NCBI GenBank assembly: GCA_040752855.1
Contig: JBFMHP010000034.1
Span: 1-64,000 of the forward strand
Reading direction: 5' to 3'
From: JBFMHP01 sp040752855
GTDB lineage: Bacteria; Pseudomonadota; Gammaproteobacteria; RBG-16-57-12
Length of the DNA: 64,000 bases
The notes beneath the pieces were generated by a model. The model made no database searches. It had not been told where the DNA came from and worked only from the letters and a program-made list of their open reading frames with translations. This document shows, one piece after another, positions 1-8,995 of this stretch. Within the stretch, counting starts at the first letter, position 1. Each line of letters begins with the position of its first letter. Both the position numbers and the translations under genes were made by a program.

Positions 1-270
1 GTTAAAATGATAGAGTTAACACACAACACCTAGCGCATATAAAAGATATAGACGGCCCCCTTTTTAATCGCAAGAGACGCACATGAATTATTAACGCCAT
101 CTTCCGCTAACATTAACGGATGACCAACTCATAGAGATTGCCACTGCGCGTTAAAAAAGCCGCTGGAAAGAGTGGAACAGGGAAAAATTGGTGGATGATT
201 GATGTAAATTTTCGAGTTATCGGCTCGGAAATATTCGATCCATCGACCCGAGACTACAGAAAGTCCTCGG

Positions 271-320
271 CGTTCATAAATTTTCTCGTTCGATGCGTTT
301 CGTACCTCAACGCATCCTAC
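271..320. repeat. extragenic repeat, copy 1
   Basis: About 50 bases that recur almost unchanged at 490-540. The core holds the inverted hexamers GATGCG (293-298) and CGCATC (310-315) around a 11-base loop. On the other strand it reads GTAGGATGCGTTGAGG, which resembles a family of interspersed extragenic repeats seen in many gammaproteobacteria. It differs from copy 2 by a few substitutions and one indel. Confidence 0.75.
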
Positions 321-489
321 CGAACTAAGACTTGAATAGTAGTCGTTCAGACTCGCTCTACAAACTGTTTAACGAAAAGGGTGTTAGCTCCCTATTCCAG
401 TCTCCGCCATTGAGATGTGCCCGACATATCATCTATCGCGTAACCAGACCAAAATGTAGAGTGCGGTGAGGAACGAACCGCACCAGTCG

Positions 490-540
490 CGTTCACAAAA
501 TTTTCTCGATCGATGCGTTTCGTACCTCAACGCATCCTAC
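490..540. repeat. extragenic repeat, copy 2
   Basis: Second copy of the element at 271-320, in direct orientation about 219 bases downstream. The stretch GATGCGTTTCGTACCTCAAC and the following GCATCCTAC are identical in both copies. The GATGCG/CGCATC inverted pair is kept, so the transcript could form the same short hairpin from either copy. Confidence 0.75.
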
Positions 541-717
541 GGACTCAAGTTCACTGCCCAGTTAATGAATGAACGTTTCGGTCACATGCGGATGGCGGAT
601 CTATATCGTCTCCATAGCAGACATTCAATAAACCACCCATCAATGTCGTCAGCGGGCCGAATCCCGTCTCTTGAAGCTTGTCACTTACCGCATGATCCAT
701 GCCTGAACCAACACATC

Positions 718-2856
718 TCAGAATCGCAGCAGATTTTTGAGTTTCTCCTCGGCCTTCTCCTTGAGTTTCTGCTCGGCTTCCTTGCGCTTTTCCTCCACGG
801 CCTCGCTGGCCTTGGCCTTGAGTTCCTCCTTTTTCTCCTCCACCTTCGCCTTGACCTTGGCTTTGAGGATCTCGTCGAGCTGCACGTCGAACTTGGGCTG
901 TGCGAACGGGCCGGTGATGCGCACGGGGATGTCCACGCCGTGCAGCTCCTCCATACCGGTGTCGCGCACATCGAGCGTTTTGACGAGTTTGGTGTGGACC
1001 ATATAGTCGAGCTTCTCGGTATTAAGATCGGCCTTGCCGCTGCCGGTGACGCGCAGCATCGGCGCACCGGCGCTCAGGTCGTTGTTGTTCACCACGCCGT
1101 TTTCGATCTTGAAACTCGCGGCAAGCTCGGAGAACTCGGTCTTGTTCGGGCCGGTCTCCTCGGGCACGGGCTGGCGCTTGATCACGGCATGGGCCTTGCG
1201 GATTTGCGCCGGGAGGTTGATGCCCTTGACCGCGCCGTCCTTGACCAGCACGCGCGCCGTGCCGTTGAGCGCCTTCTTGAATGCGGCCACGCTGTTACCG
1301 CGTGTGGTGATGTCGGCGACGATCTCGGCGTTGCCTTCAACGAAATCCATCTCCAGCACGTCGACCAACAGCGGGTTGATCTGCACACCCTTCAGGTTCT
1401 CCTTTACCTTGATGGCCGGAACGTCTTGGCGCGCGTCGAGCTGCACCGAACCGGCGAATTCGCCCTGGTAAAGCTTCATGGACAGCGGGTCGAGATCGAT
1501 CAGCCCCTGGTCGGCCTTGATCTTGAGCGCAACGTCGCTGAGCTTGGCATTGGCCACCTTCACCTGCCCGGCCTTGAAACCGCCGGCGATGTTCAAGCCA
1601 CGCAGCGTTTCCATTGGAAATTCGATCGGCGCATTCGGGTCGGCGGGCGGGGCTTCTTGCGTCGCGGCGGTCTCCGCCTGCGCCGGCGGCGGCAGATAGC
1701 GGTCGACGTCTATGGCATCGAGCGCGAGATCGAAGCGCACGGCGGGCTTGGCGAAATCGGTAACGGCGGCCTGGCCGGTGATCTTGGTGTCGTCGAGGGA
1801 GAGGCGTAGGTTGTCGATCTTCACCGCGTTGAGCGAACCGTCGATGGCGGCGGCGAAACCGGCACGCGCTAAGACGCCGCTGTCCGCAGTTTTGAGCTCG
1901 GTGCCGAGTTGCTTGAGCAGGCCGCGCACATCGATACCGTCGGCGGCCAGCTCAGCCTGATACTTGATCTCGCCGAGGATATCGCGCGCCGCCAGCTTGC
2001 CGCGCAGCTCCGCGCCCAGCGCCGAAATATGCAGCGCATCGGCGGTGGCGGTCTGTTGTTTCAAATCCGCCGCCACATCCGCGCCGAGCTGCAGCTTGAG
2101 CGCCTTGAGCGGTTGCAGGCCCTTGCCGCTGGCGTCCACCGCCAAGGCCAGCCCCGAGGCCGAATACTTCTGGTTGTCCAGATCCAGGGCCACGCGCGAC
2201 TTCAGATCGACATGGGCGGCGAGCTCCGGCGCGCTGCTCGCGAGATCAAAGCCCATCGCCAGATCAAACGGCGCGGCGAAACTGATCTCGCTGGTACGCA
2301 GGTTGAAATGGGCGACCTCGTAGCGCGCCTGCTTTTGTCGGTCGTCGAAGACCACATCCGCGTTCTCGATCAGGATGCCGCCCACCAGGAGACGCGTGAT
2401 CGGCGGTTTGGCGGGTTCCGCCGAGGGCTTTTCCTCGGCGGGCACGGCCTCGCCCTCGCCCTTGGCCAGATCGCTCCAGTTGGACACGCCTTGTTCGTTG
2501 ATCTGCAGATTGAGCTTCATGCCCTGGAGCACGAGGGTGGAGACTTCCACCTCTTGGCGCAACAACGGCAGCAGTTTGACCTTGACGTTTACGTTCTCCA
2601 GCCGGGCGAAATCCCCGTCGAATCCCTGGGCGTTGCCGAGCGCAACGTCACGCAGCTCCAGGCCGACCCAAGGAAAGAGCGAGAGATCGATGTTGCCGAT
2701 GGCGAGCGTGCGCCCCGTGGCATCGTGCACGCGCTCGCCGATCTGTTCGCGATAATCATTGGGATCGACGAACACAATGACGGCGACCACCGTCGCCAGT
2801 ACCAGCGCCACCAACAGGCCGAGCGCCATCAAGAGTATGCGGATGAATTTTCCCAT
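718..2856 (-). CDS. AsmA family envelope protein
   Basis: A 712-residue protein with one N-terminal membrane helix (about residues 5-29, very rich in Leu, Val and Ala) followed directly by the PNDYRE/PxDYK-type sequence that opens AsmA domains. The long middle is repetitive beta-strand sequence of the kind found in AsmA/TamB/YhdP bridge-like proteins, which span the periplasm and are linked to lipid transfer and outer-membrane homeostasis. The last ~50 residues are an extreme Lys/Glu/Ala-rich helix, which is unusual for AsmA tails. The ATG at 2856 is preceded by only a weak GAGA-type ribosome site. It reads leftward, alone, after the NUDIX gene. Family call is firm; the cargo is unknown. Confidence 0.85.
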   Translation of the reverse strand: MGKFIRILLMALGLLVALVLATVVAVIVFVDPNDYREQIGERVHDATGRTLAIGNIDLSLFPWVGLELRDVALGNAQGFDGDFARLENVNVKVKLLPLLRQEVEVSTLVLQGMKLNLQINEQGVSNWSDLAKGEGEAVPAEEKPSAEPAKPPITRLLVGGILIENADVVFDDRQKQARYEVAHFNLRTSEISFAAPFDLAMGFDLASSAPELAAHVDLKSRVALDLDNQKYSASGLALAVDASGKGLQPLKALKLQLGADVAADLKQQTATADALHISALGAELRGKLAARDILGEIKYQAELAADGIDVRGLLKQLGTELKTADSGVLARAGFAAAIDGSLNAVKIDNLRLSLDDTKITGQAAVTDFAKPAVRFDLALDAIDVDRYLPPPAQAETAATQEAPPADPNAPIEFPMETLRGLNIAGGFKAGQVKVANAKLSDVALKIKADQGLIDLDPLSMKLYQGEFAGSVQLDARQDVPAIKVKENLKGVQINPLLVDVLEMDFVEGNAEIVADITTRGNSVAAFKKALNGTARVLVKDGAVKGINLPAQIRKAHAVIKRQPVPEETGPNKTEFSELAASFKIENGVVNNNDLSAGAPMLRVTGSGKADLNTEKLDYMVHTKLVKTLDVRDTGMEELHGVDIPVRITGPFAQPKFDVQLDEILKAKVKAKVEEKKEELKAKASEAVEEKRKEAEQKLKEKAEEKLKNLLRF

Positions 2857-2923
2857 GGGAGTCTCGATACGGATCAGAATGGATTTACAGACAGGGAAGC
2901 CGCTCCCGCGCGGGAGCGGCCGA

Positions 2924-3364
2924 TCAGTTCACGACGCCGGAGCGTTCACGCTCCAGGCACACGGCCAGGGCCTTGACCAGCGAAGGCACGGTGCTGTAAC
3001 CGAGGATCTCGGCGGGCAGTATCCACGTCTGCTCCTCATGCTCGTGGTCCAGCGTGATGTCGGTCGGGTCGTCGATATCGAACAGGAAGGGGTGCACCAC
3101 CCAGCAGGTGTTGTGCTCGGGCGCCGGCACCTCAATCGGATCTCCCTCGCACACGAGGTGGGCTTGGCGTTTGGTCAGCCCGGTCTCTTCCTTGATCTCG
3201 CGCCAGGCTTGAGTCAAAGGGGATTTGGTTTCGAGATAACCGCTCACTCCGGCCCAGCGGCCCTTGTAGGTACCGACATCCGCGCTGCGCCGCAGCAGCA
3301 GGATGCGGTCGTTGTACCTGAGAAATGCCGTGACGACTTCACATCGCTTGAGTGGTTCTGCCAT
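2924..3364 (-). CDS. NUDIX hydrolase
   Basis: 146 residues starting MAEPLKRCEVV. The NUDIX signature is centred on REIKEETGL at residues 55-63 and is preceded by SGYLE, one residue shorter than the textbook spacing. NUDIX enzymes hydrolyse nucleoside diphosphates linked to another group, using divalent metal held by the REUxEE glutamates; the substrate cannot be read from sequence. I chose the ATG at 3364 because GGGAG lies seven to eight bases upstream. A longer open frame back to 3511 has no ribosome site and a low-complexity basic start that looks non-coding. It lies 67 bases upstream of the AsmA gene, so the two may be cotranscribed. Confidence 0.85.
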   Translation of the reverse strand: MAEPLKRCEVVTAFLRYNDRILLLRRSADVGTYKGRWAGVSGYLETKSPLTQAWREIKEETGLTKRQAHLVCEGDPIEVPAPEHNTCWVVHPFLFDIDDPTDITLDHEHEEQTWILPAEILGYSTVPSLVKALAVCLERERSGVVN

Positions 3365-3455
3365 ACGTTCTCCCGCTCCGTTAGTTATGGTCTTGTTTGC
3401 CGGATTTCGCGTCCGCCTGCGCATGGGCTGCTCGGTCATGCGCACTCGTTCATGC

Positions 3456-3791
3456 CTATGCGACCGGCGACCAGCCGCCGGTGTAGGCCGCCAGATCGGC
3501 ATGATCGACACGCCCGGAGGCGAAGAGACGCTCGACGTCCTCGGCGCTGATCGGTTGCACGCGGCCGGCTTCGTCGGTGTATTTCCAGACGCCTTCCAGA
3601 CACATCACCAGCAGGCTGTCGATGATGTCGTCGAAGCGGATCGCGTGGAGGGTGGCCAGGCGGCGCATGTCGTCCAGCGTCACCGGCGTTTCCTTCTTGT
3701 GGAACTCCTCCACCAGCAAGGCCTCCAGGGCGATATCCCATTTCGGAACATCCATTGGATTTTCAGTCGATTCGTTGATCGAAGTTTTCAT
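3456..3791 (-). CDS. conserved-looking hypothetical protein
   Basis: 111 residues beginning MKTSINEST. I do not recognise the family. It is soluble, acidic and probably helical, with a segment VTLDDMRRLATLHAIRFDDI followed by a short hydrophobic helix and VWKY, which could be a small winged-helix fold (inference). The start at 3791 is favoured by GGTGGAGAGC directly upstream; the frame stays open to 3860 but without a better site. It lies divergently from ttcA and 91 bases upstream of the NUDIX gene, on the same strand. Confidence 0.6.
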   Translation of the reverse strand: MKTSINESTENPMDVPKWDIALEALLVEEFHKKETPVTLDDMRRLATLHAIRFDDIIDSLLVMCLEGVWKYTDEAGRVQPISAEDVERLFASGRVDHADLAAYTGGWSPVA

Positions 3792-3962
3792 GCTCTCCAC
3801 CTCCATCAGGATTATCGCAAGCGCTGTTCGCGCGGTTGCGTGGTTGCACCATTTCATCATAAGCCAATCGGATCTGCACCAAAAGCGCGATGCTGCGTCA
3901 CGCGACCGGCGTTATGGTGTATCATTACGCCTCGAAAGTTATGGTTAACCAGCAGGTCCACC

Positions 3963-4877
<915 letters not shown>

Positions 4878-4894
4878 TGGCGGTGGGTTTGCCG

Positions 4895-4910
4895 GCGTTG
4901 CCGGCAACGC
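4895..4910. terminator. short perfect palindrome after ttcA
   Basis: GCGTTGCCGGCAACGC is a perfect 16-base palindrome 17 bases after the ttcA stop codon. It could fold as a hairpin at the end of the message. There is no run of T after it, so a Rho-independent terminator is not certain. Confidence 0.35.
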
Positions 4911-4993
4911 TGCGCTTATGCCGGCCTACTTCAAATCCTTAACGTTTGGCCTAATATTTTCTAGTAAAGCCATCGGACATCGGGAGGTGCCCC

Positions 4994-5692
4994 ATGCTCA
5001 ACATCCGCCATCACGAGGATCGCGGCCATGCCAACCACGGCTGGCTCGACAGCTATCACACCTTTTCCTTCGCCAGTTATTACGATCCGCGGCACATGGG
5101 CTTTTCCGTGCTGCGCGTGATCAACGACGACACCGTCGCCCCGGGCCAGGGTTTTTCCAGCCACAACCATCGCGACATGGAGATCCTGAGCTACGTGCTC
5201 GAAGGCGAGCTTGAACACAAAGACAGCCTGGGCAACGGCTCGGTGATCCGCCCCGGCGACATCCAGTTGATGAGCGCCGGCAGCGGCGTGACGCACAGCG
5301 AATACAACCACTCCTTCGACGCCCCGGTCCATTTCCTGCAAATCTGGGTCCTGCCGGATGAACTCGGGCTGGAGCCCAATTACCAGCAGTTCCACATCCC
5401 GCCGGAGGAGAAGCGCAACCAGTGGCGCCTGATCGCCTCGCGCGGCGGCGGCCGGAACATCGCGCGCATCCATCAGGATGTCCGCATCTACGCCGCCCTG
5501 CTCGACCAGGACACTCCCCTCGATTACACGCCCGCACCGAAGCGCAAACTCTGGCTGCAAGTCGCCAGCGGCGCCGCGCTGCTCAACGGCAATCCGCTGT
5601 ACGCGGGCGACGGCGTGGGCATCCTCAAGGAAGACAGGATCGTGCTCACCAGCGAAGACCAGGCGGAAGTCCTGTTGTTCGATTTGCCTTGA
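4994..5692 (+). CDS. pirin family protein (YhhW-like bicupin)
   Basis: 232 residues, the normal length for the YhhW/pirin group. The N-terminal cupin carries the metal-binding pattern HNHRDMEI (about residues 57-64) with a second histidine in GSGVTHSEYNHS and the acidic residue after it. The C-terminal cupin is degenerate, as usual. Homologues bind a single metal and some have quercetin 2,3-dioxygenase activity; the natural role is unsettled. GGGAGG sits five bases before the ATG. It appears monocistronic. Confidence 0.9.
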   Translation: MLNIRHHEDRGHANHGWLDSYHTFSFASYYDPRHMGFSVLRVINDDTVAPGQGFSSHNHRDMEILSYVLEGELEHKDSLGNGSVIRPGDIQLMSAGSGVTHSEYNHSFDAPVHFLQIWVLPDELGLEPNYQQFHIPPEEKRNQWRLIASRGGGRNIARIHQDVRIYAALLDQDTPLDYTPAPKRKLWLQVASGAALLNGNPLYAGDGVGILKEDRIVLTSEDQAEVLLFDLP

Positions 5693-6041
5693 GGACTCAC
5701 GGTGCGGGGGAGACCCGCCGCGACCGCATTCTTCGTGCAGGAACGGGCGACCATTCCGGCTCACTCCTACAGCCGGATGCAGACGCCACGAATTTTTCCA
5801 GGTAGCGAGGGGCCGGGCCACTCATGAAGGCCATGCAACCACCCCCATCAACCATTCCTTAAAATTTTGATAAACAAAAACTTTCGCAACTTGCTCGGAA
5901 CTTTTTTCCAAGAGGCGCGGTCTCACTAGCGGTTGCCGTCATAAGACTTCCCCCGGTCTCCCGGCAACCAACATAACTATAATTACCCCCCAATTCCCCC
6001 TACACCAGTTCCGTACCCGGAATACGGAACTGGAACTTCTT
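5693..6041. other. gene-free gap between pirin and rubredoxin reductase genes
   Basis: About 350 bases between two convergent genes. Apart from the hairpin at 6005-6033 I see no gene, tRNA or clear repeat. The part from 5860 to 5990 is more AT-rich than its surroundings. Open frames here lack ribosome sites. Confidence 0.6.
6005..6033. terminator. 11-bp perfect hairpin between convergent genes
   Basis: CCAGTTCCGTA (6005-6015) and TACGGAACTGG (6023-6033) form an 11-bp perfect stem with a 7-base loop. It lies eight bases beyond the stop codon of the leftward rubredoxin reductase gene. It has no flanking T-run, so it is better described as a message-end hairpin than as a classical terminator. 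Confidence 0.5.
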
Positions 6042-7187
6042 TCACTTCGACCCCGTGATCTCCTTCAGCAGGGCGTTCTTCTGCGCCACCGCGCCGCCGC
6101 CCAGGGCAAATCCCCGCAAGCCGCTGTCGTGGTCCCGATATTCGGCCTGAATCCCGTCGCTGCGCGGCGTCACCCGCCACTCGCCCGGTGTGTTTGGCGC
6201 TGGCGGAAGCACCGTGATCGGATAGGCGGGGGTCTTGACCACCACCGGCATCGGCGGATAGCGCACCGCCGTTGGTTCACCGCTCAGGGTGGCCGCGAGG
6301 GCGCGCGCGCCGTGCATGATCGGCAGGACGAACGGCTGCACTTGGCCGTCGACCTCGGCGCAATCGCCCAAGGCGTAGACGTCCTGCGCGCTCGACTGCA
6401 GATAGTCATCCACTACGATGCCGCGTGCCACCCGCAGCCCCGCGGCGGCCGCCAGCGCCGTGCGCGGACACAAGCCGAGGGCCGAGAGCACGATATCGGC
6501 CTGAACCTCCCCGCCTTGCCGCAAACCGATCTGCACACCGTTCGCGTGCCGATCGGCGCTCACCGCCTCGGTGTTGGCATGCCAATGCACACCGGCCTGG
6601 ACCAGCGCCCGCTGCAAGGCCTCGCCCACCGCCTGCGGCACCAGCCGCCCGAGCGGGGCCGCGCCGCGATCGATCACCCGCACTTGATGCCCGGCGCCGA
6701 TGAGGTCATTGGCGAACTCGCAGCCGATGAGGCCTCCGCCCAGGATGGCAACCCGTTTGGGACCGCCGGCCAGCGCCTGCTCCAACCGATGGAAATCATC
6801 CAGGTCATTGACCTGCAGGATGTCGGCGGCGGCATCGCCGGCGAGCACGGGCCGGAGGGAATCGCTGCCCAGCGCCAGCACCAGCGCGCTGTACTGCAGC
6901 AGCTCGCCATCGACCGTAATGGCATGCGCGCCCGGTTCGATCGCCTGCACGGTGCGCCGGGCCAGGATCTCGGCCTTGAGCTCCTCGGCCATCTGCGCGG
7001 CCGGCGTATTGACCAGCGACGGGGCCGTCTTGCCCTTGCTCAAGGCGTTGGAGAGCATCGGCTTGGAATAGAAGTCCGCGCTGTCACGGCTGATCAGGCG
7101 CAGCGGCGCCTGGGCAGCGCGCTTGCGCAATTCACGGGCCACGGTGTAAGCGGCCAGGCCACTGCCGATGATGGTGATGGGGTGCAT
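6042..7187 (-). CDS. rubredoxin--NAD(P)+ reductase (FAD-dependent)
   Basis: 381 residues with the two dinucleotide folds of the rubredoxin reductase/NorW type. The FAD-binding site is IIGSGLAAY at the N-terminus, the NAD(P)H site is ILGGGLIGCEFA (about residues 148-159), and the second FAD motif is VYALGDCAE. It should pass electrons from NAD(P)H to rubredoxin. The next gene upstream in the same direction encodes a rubredoxin, then a rubrerythrin, which makes the role in peroxide reduction likely. GAGGAAATCCC precedes the ATG at 7187. A REP-like element separates it from the rubredoxin gene. NorW-type flavorubredoxin reductase is the main alternative name. Confidence 0.9.
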   Translation of the reverse strand: MHPITIIGSGLAAYTVARELRKRAAQAPLRLISRDSADFYSKPMLSNALSKGKTAPSLVNTPAAQMAEELKAEILARRTVQAIEPGAHAITVDGELLQYSALVLALGSDSLRPVLAGDAAADILQVNDLDDFHRLEQALAGGPKRVAILGGGLIGCEFANDLIGAGHQVRVIDRGAAPLGRLVPQAVGEALQRALVQAGVHWHANTEAVSADRHANGVQIGLRQGGEVQADIVLSALGLCPRTALAAAAGLRVARGIVVDDYLQSSAQDVYALGDCAEVDGQVQPFVLPIMHGARALAATLSGEPTAVRYPPMPVVVKTPAYPITVLPPAPNTPGEWRVTPRSDGIQAEYRDHDSGLRGFALGGGAVAQKNALLKEITGSK

Positions 7188-7218
7188 GGGATTTCCTCAA
7201 TGGGTATCGTATCGAATG

Positions 7219-7275
7219 GTAGGAGCGAGCCCTGCTCGCGAACGAACCGCGATCGCCTGCTGGGCAGGCTCCTAC
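7219..7275. repeat. REP-like extragenic palindrome
   Basis: GTAGGAGC (7219-7226) and GCTCCTAC (7268-7275) are inverted, and the inside holds GCGAGCCCTGCTCGC, itself a short stem. This matches in style the REP elements common in Pseudomonas and relatives. It lies between the rubredoxin and rubredoxin reductase genes, where it could affect relative message levels. Confidence 0.7.
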
Positions 7276-7296
7276 ACGAGACGAGAGGTCGGGGGA

Positions 7297-7464
7297 TCAC
7301 CCGACCTCCACCATCTCGAAGTCGGCCTTGGCCACGCCGCAGTCGGGGCAGGCCCAGTCCTCCGGGATGTCGTCCCAGCGCGTGCCGGGGGCGATGCCAT
7401 CCCCAGGCAAGCCGGCCGCTTCGTCATACACAAATCCACATACCACACATTGCCACTTTTTCAT
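7297..7464 (-). CDS. rubredoxin
   Basis: A 55-residue protein starting MKKWQCVVCGFVYDE. It has the two CxxCG knuckles of rubredoxins, C6/C9 and C39/C42, which hold one iron atom, and the conserved DxxxGxxPGTxWDDIPxDWxCPDCG frame. It carries single electrons in the cytoplasm. AGGAG lies six bases before the ATG. It is sandwiched between rubrerythrin upstream and rubredoxin reductase downstream on the same strand, so it is very probably the electron carrier linking the two. Confidence 0.97.
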   Translation of the reverse strand: MKKWQCVVCGFVYDEAAGLPGDGIAPGTRWDDIPEDWACPDCGVAKADFEMVEVG

Positions 7465-7491
7465 GAGCGTTCTCCTGTCGGTTGATACACA

Positions 7492-7965
7492 TTATTTCTT
7501 CGCCCGGGCCAAGGTCTCCCGGTAGTGATTGGCATGGCGCTCTTCCACCTTCGCCAGCGCGGCAAACCGTTTGGCGGCCTTCTCCAGGGTGGCCTTGAAC
7601 TGATCGGCGTGTTCGCGCGATTCAGCGATCTGCTCGTCGATCTCGCGCACCGCCGCCGTGTTGCCCTCCTCGACCGCCTTGTGGCGGAACGAGGGGTACA
7701 TCTCGGTATATTCGTAGGTCTCGCCCTCGATGGCCATTTGCAGGCACTGCGCCGGGGTCATCTGCGCCTTGGGATAGAGCAGGTCGAGATGACCGAAGGC
7801 GTGCTGGACCTCTTGCGCGGCGGTCTCCTCGAAGACCTTGGCGCTGGCCTCATCGCCGTGGGCGCGGCAGATCTTGGCGAAGTACAGGTATTTGATGTGC
7901 GCCATCGACTCACCGGCAAAGGCGGCTTCGATATTCTTGATGGTGACTGATTGGGGGTGTTGCAT
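7492..7965 (-). CDS. rubrerythrin, diiron domain only
   Basis: 157 residues beginning MQHPQSVT. Ferritin-like four-helix diiron protein that reduces hydrogen peroxide. Candidate iron ligands include E19, the E52xxH55 pair, the glutamates in GETYEYTE (about 82-88) and EERH at 141-144. It ends at HYRETLARAKK and has no C-terminal rubredoxin-like CxxC domain, unlike classical rubrerythrin. The separate rubredoxin gene 27 bases downstream may supply it. AGAGGAG supports the ATG at 7965 rather than another ATG at 7970, which is out of frame. A strong OxyR-type operator lies upstream. Confidence 0.93.
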   Translation of the reverse strand: MQHPQSVTIKNIEAAFAGESMAHIKYLYFAKICRAHGDEASAKVFEETAAQEVQHAFGHLDLLYPKAQMTPAQCLQMAIEGETYEYTEMYPSFRHKAVEEGNTAAVREIDEQIAESREHADQFKATLEKAAKRFAALAKVEERHANHYRETLARAKK

Positions 7966-8030
7966 GGCATGTCTCCTCTGTTGGTGTTGCCTTCGGGAGA
8001 TAGTGTCGGTCAGGCCGTTCAATTGATCTA

Positions 8031-8067
8031 ATTGATTGTTAATATTGTATCGATAGTCTTTGACTAT
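8031..8067 (-). promoter_or_regulatory. OxyR-type operator upstream of rubrerythrin
   Basis: Read toward rubrerythrin, the sequence fits ATAG-N7-CTAT-N7-ATAT-N7-CAAT against the OxyR consensus ATAG-N7-CTAT-N7-ATAG-N7-CTAT, that is 14 of 16 positions. The first half is the perfect palindrome ATAGTCTTTGACTAT at 8053-8067. It overlaps the oxyR stop codon and lies about 66-102 bases before the rubrerythrin ATG. A promoter for rubrerythrin-rubredoxin-reductase would be expected just downstream. Confidence 0.7.
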
Positions 8068-8984
8068 CGACGACCAAGCACTTCGGTGACCCCCGGCAAG
8101 GCACACGCCTCGATGCCGCGCCGGAGGGTGTCGATGGCCTGCGGACGCGGGAAGGACTTGCGCCACGCCAGCGCGACCCGGCGTGACGGCACAGGCGAGG
8201 CAAACGGGCGGTAGACGATCAGGCCCTCGGCGTCGTTGACCGCCGCGCTGCTGGGCAAGACCGTCACGCCCGCGCCGCTGGCGACCATGTAGCGGATGGT
8301 CTCAAGCGAACCGCCTTCCAGCGACCGCTGCATGGCGCTGCTCTGCTGCGCCAGCACCGGGAAGGCCCGCAACACCTGATCACGGAAACAGTGGCCGGCG
8401 CCGAGCATGAACAGGTTTTCCTCGCTCAGCTTGTCACCAGGCAATGCCTTGGCCTGGACCCAGGGGTGGTGCGCGGGAAGCGCCACGACGAAGGGCTCGT
8501 CGTACAAGGGCAGGGTGAGGACATTCGGCTCCTCGAACGGCAGCGCGATGACGATGGCATCGAGCTTGCCCTGCTTGAGCCGTTCGCTCAGCACCGCGGT
8601 GTAGTTCTCTTCGATCAGCAGCGGCATCTGCGGGGCCGACTGATGCATGATGCCAATGAGGCGCGGGAATAGATACGGGCCGATGGTGTGGATCGCCCCC
8701 ACGCGCAGGGGACCGGCCAGCGGATCGCCCTGCTGCGCAGCCAGCTGCTTGAGCTGATCGGCCTCCTCCAGCACGCGCTGGGCCTGTTCGACGATGCGCG
8801 TGCCGATCTCGGTCAACCGCACCTCGGTGGGGGCGCGCTCGAAGAGTTCGACACCCAACTCCTCTTCAAACTTCTTGATCGCCACGCTCAAGGTCGGCTG
8901 GCTCACGAAACAGGCCGCCGCGGCGCGCCCGAAATGGCGCTCACGGGCCACGGCGATGATGTAGCGCAATTCGGTGAGGGTCAA
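8064..8984 (-). CDS. oxyR: OxyR-type LysR regulator lacking Cys208
   Basis: 306 residues, same length and numbering as E. coli OxyR. The N-terminal winged helix-turn-helix (about residues 1-60, HFGRAAAACFVSQPTLS) is typical, and the sensor half has GPYLFPRLIG, LMLGAGHCFRDQ and GGSLETIRYMVASGAGVTVLP, all OxyR hallmarks. The peroxide-sensing C199 is present in GHC199FRDQ. Position 208, normally the resolving cysteine, is Phe (codon at 8361-8363). So it should not form the usual C199-C208 disulfide. Only two other cysteines exist, one in the DNA-binding domain and one near the C-terminus. It sits directly upstream of rubrerythrin, with a matching operator between. Confidence 0.9.
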   Translation of the reverse strand: MTLTELRYIIAVARERHFGRAAAACFVSQPTLSVAIKKFEEELGVELFERAPTEVRLTEIGTRIVEQAQRVLEEADQLKQLAAQQGDPLAGPLRVGAIHTIGPYLFPRLIGIMHQSAPQMPLLIEENYTAVLSERLKQGKLDAIVIALPFEEPNVLTLPLYDEPFVVALPAHHPWVQAKALPGDKLSEENLFMLGAGHCFRDQVLRAFPVLAQQSSAMQRSLEGGSLETIRYMVASGAGVTVLPSSAAVNDAEGLIVYRPFASPVPSRRVALAWRKSFPRPQAIDTLRRGIEACALPGVTEVLGRR

Positions 8985-8995
8985 ACGAAGGTTCC

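Larger units (their letters stand above)
1..717. other. gene-free leader with a duplicated ~50-bp element
   Basis: No convincing gene is visible upstream of the AsmA gene. The short open frames here have no ribosome-binding site, and two of them simply read through the duplicated element described separately. The first 130 bases are AT-rich compared with the rest of the window. The region may hold the tail of a neighbouring transcription unit to the left, but nothing in it identifies one. Confidence 0.6.

Noticed and set aside
138..335. 65-residue open frame reading into the first repeat copy
   Set aside because: TTG start, no ribosome site, and its C-terminus is just the translated extragenic repeat.
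466..1809. 447-residue plus-strand open frame
   Set aside because: It lies antisense to the AsmA gene, its start overlaps the 490-540 repeat, and the product is a Leu/Gly/Arg-rich shadow without domain sense.
3303..3962. Upstream extension of ttcA in the same frame
   Set aside because: No ATG-led homologous N-terminus; it overlaps two leftward genes, and the GTG at 3963 gives the normal TtcA length.
8064..8984. The LysR-type regulator as CbbR for the RuBisCO operon
   Set aside because: It carries the OxyR motif GHCFRDQ and lies beside rubrerythrin with an OxyR operator; no CbbR features are seen.
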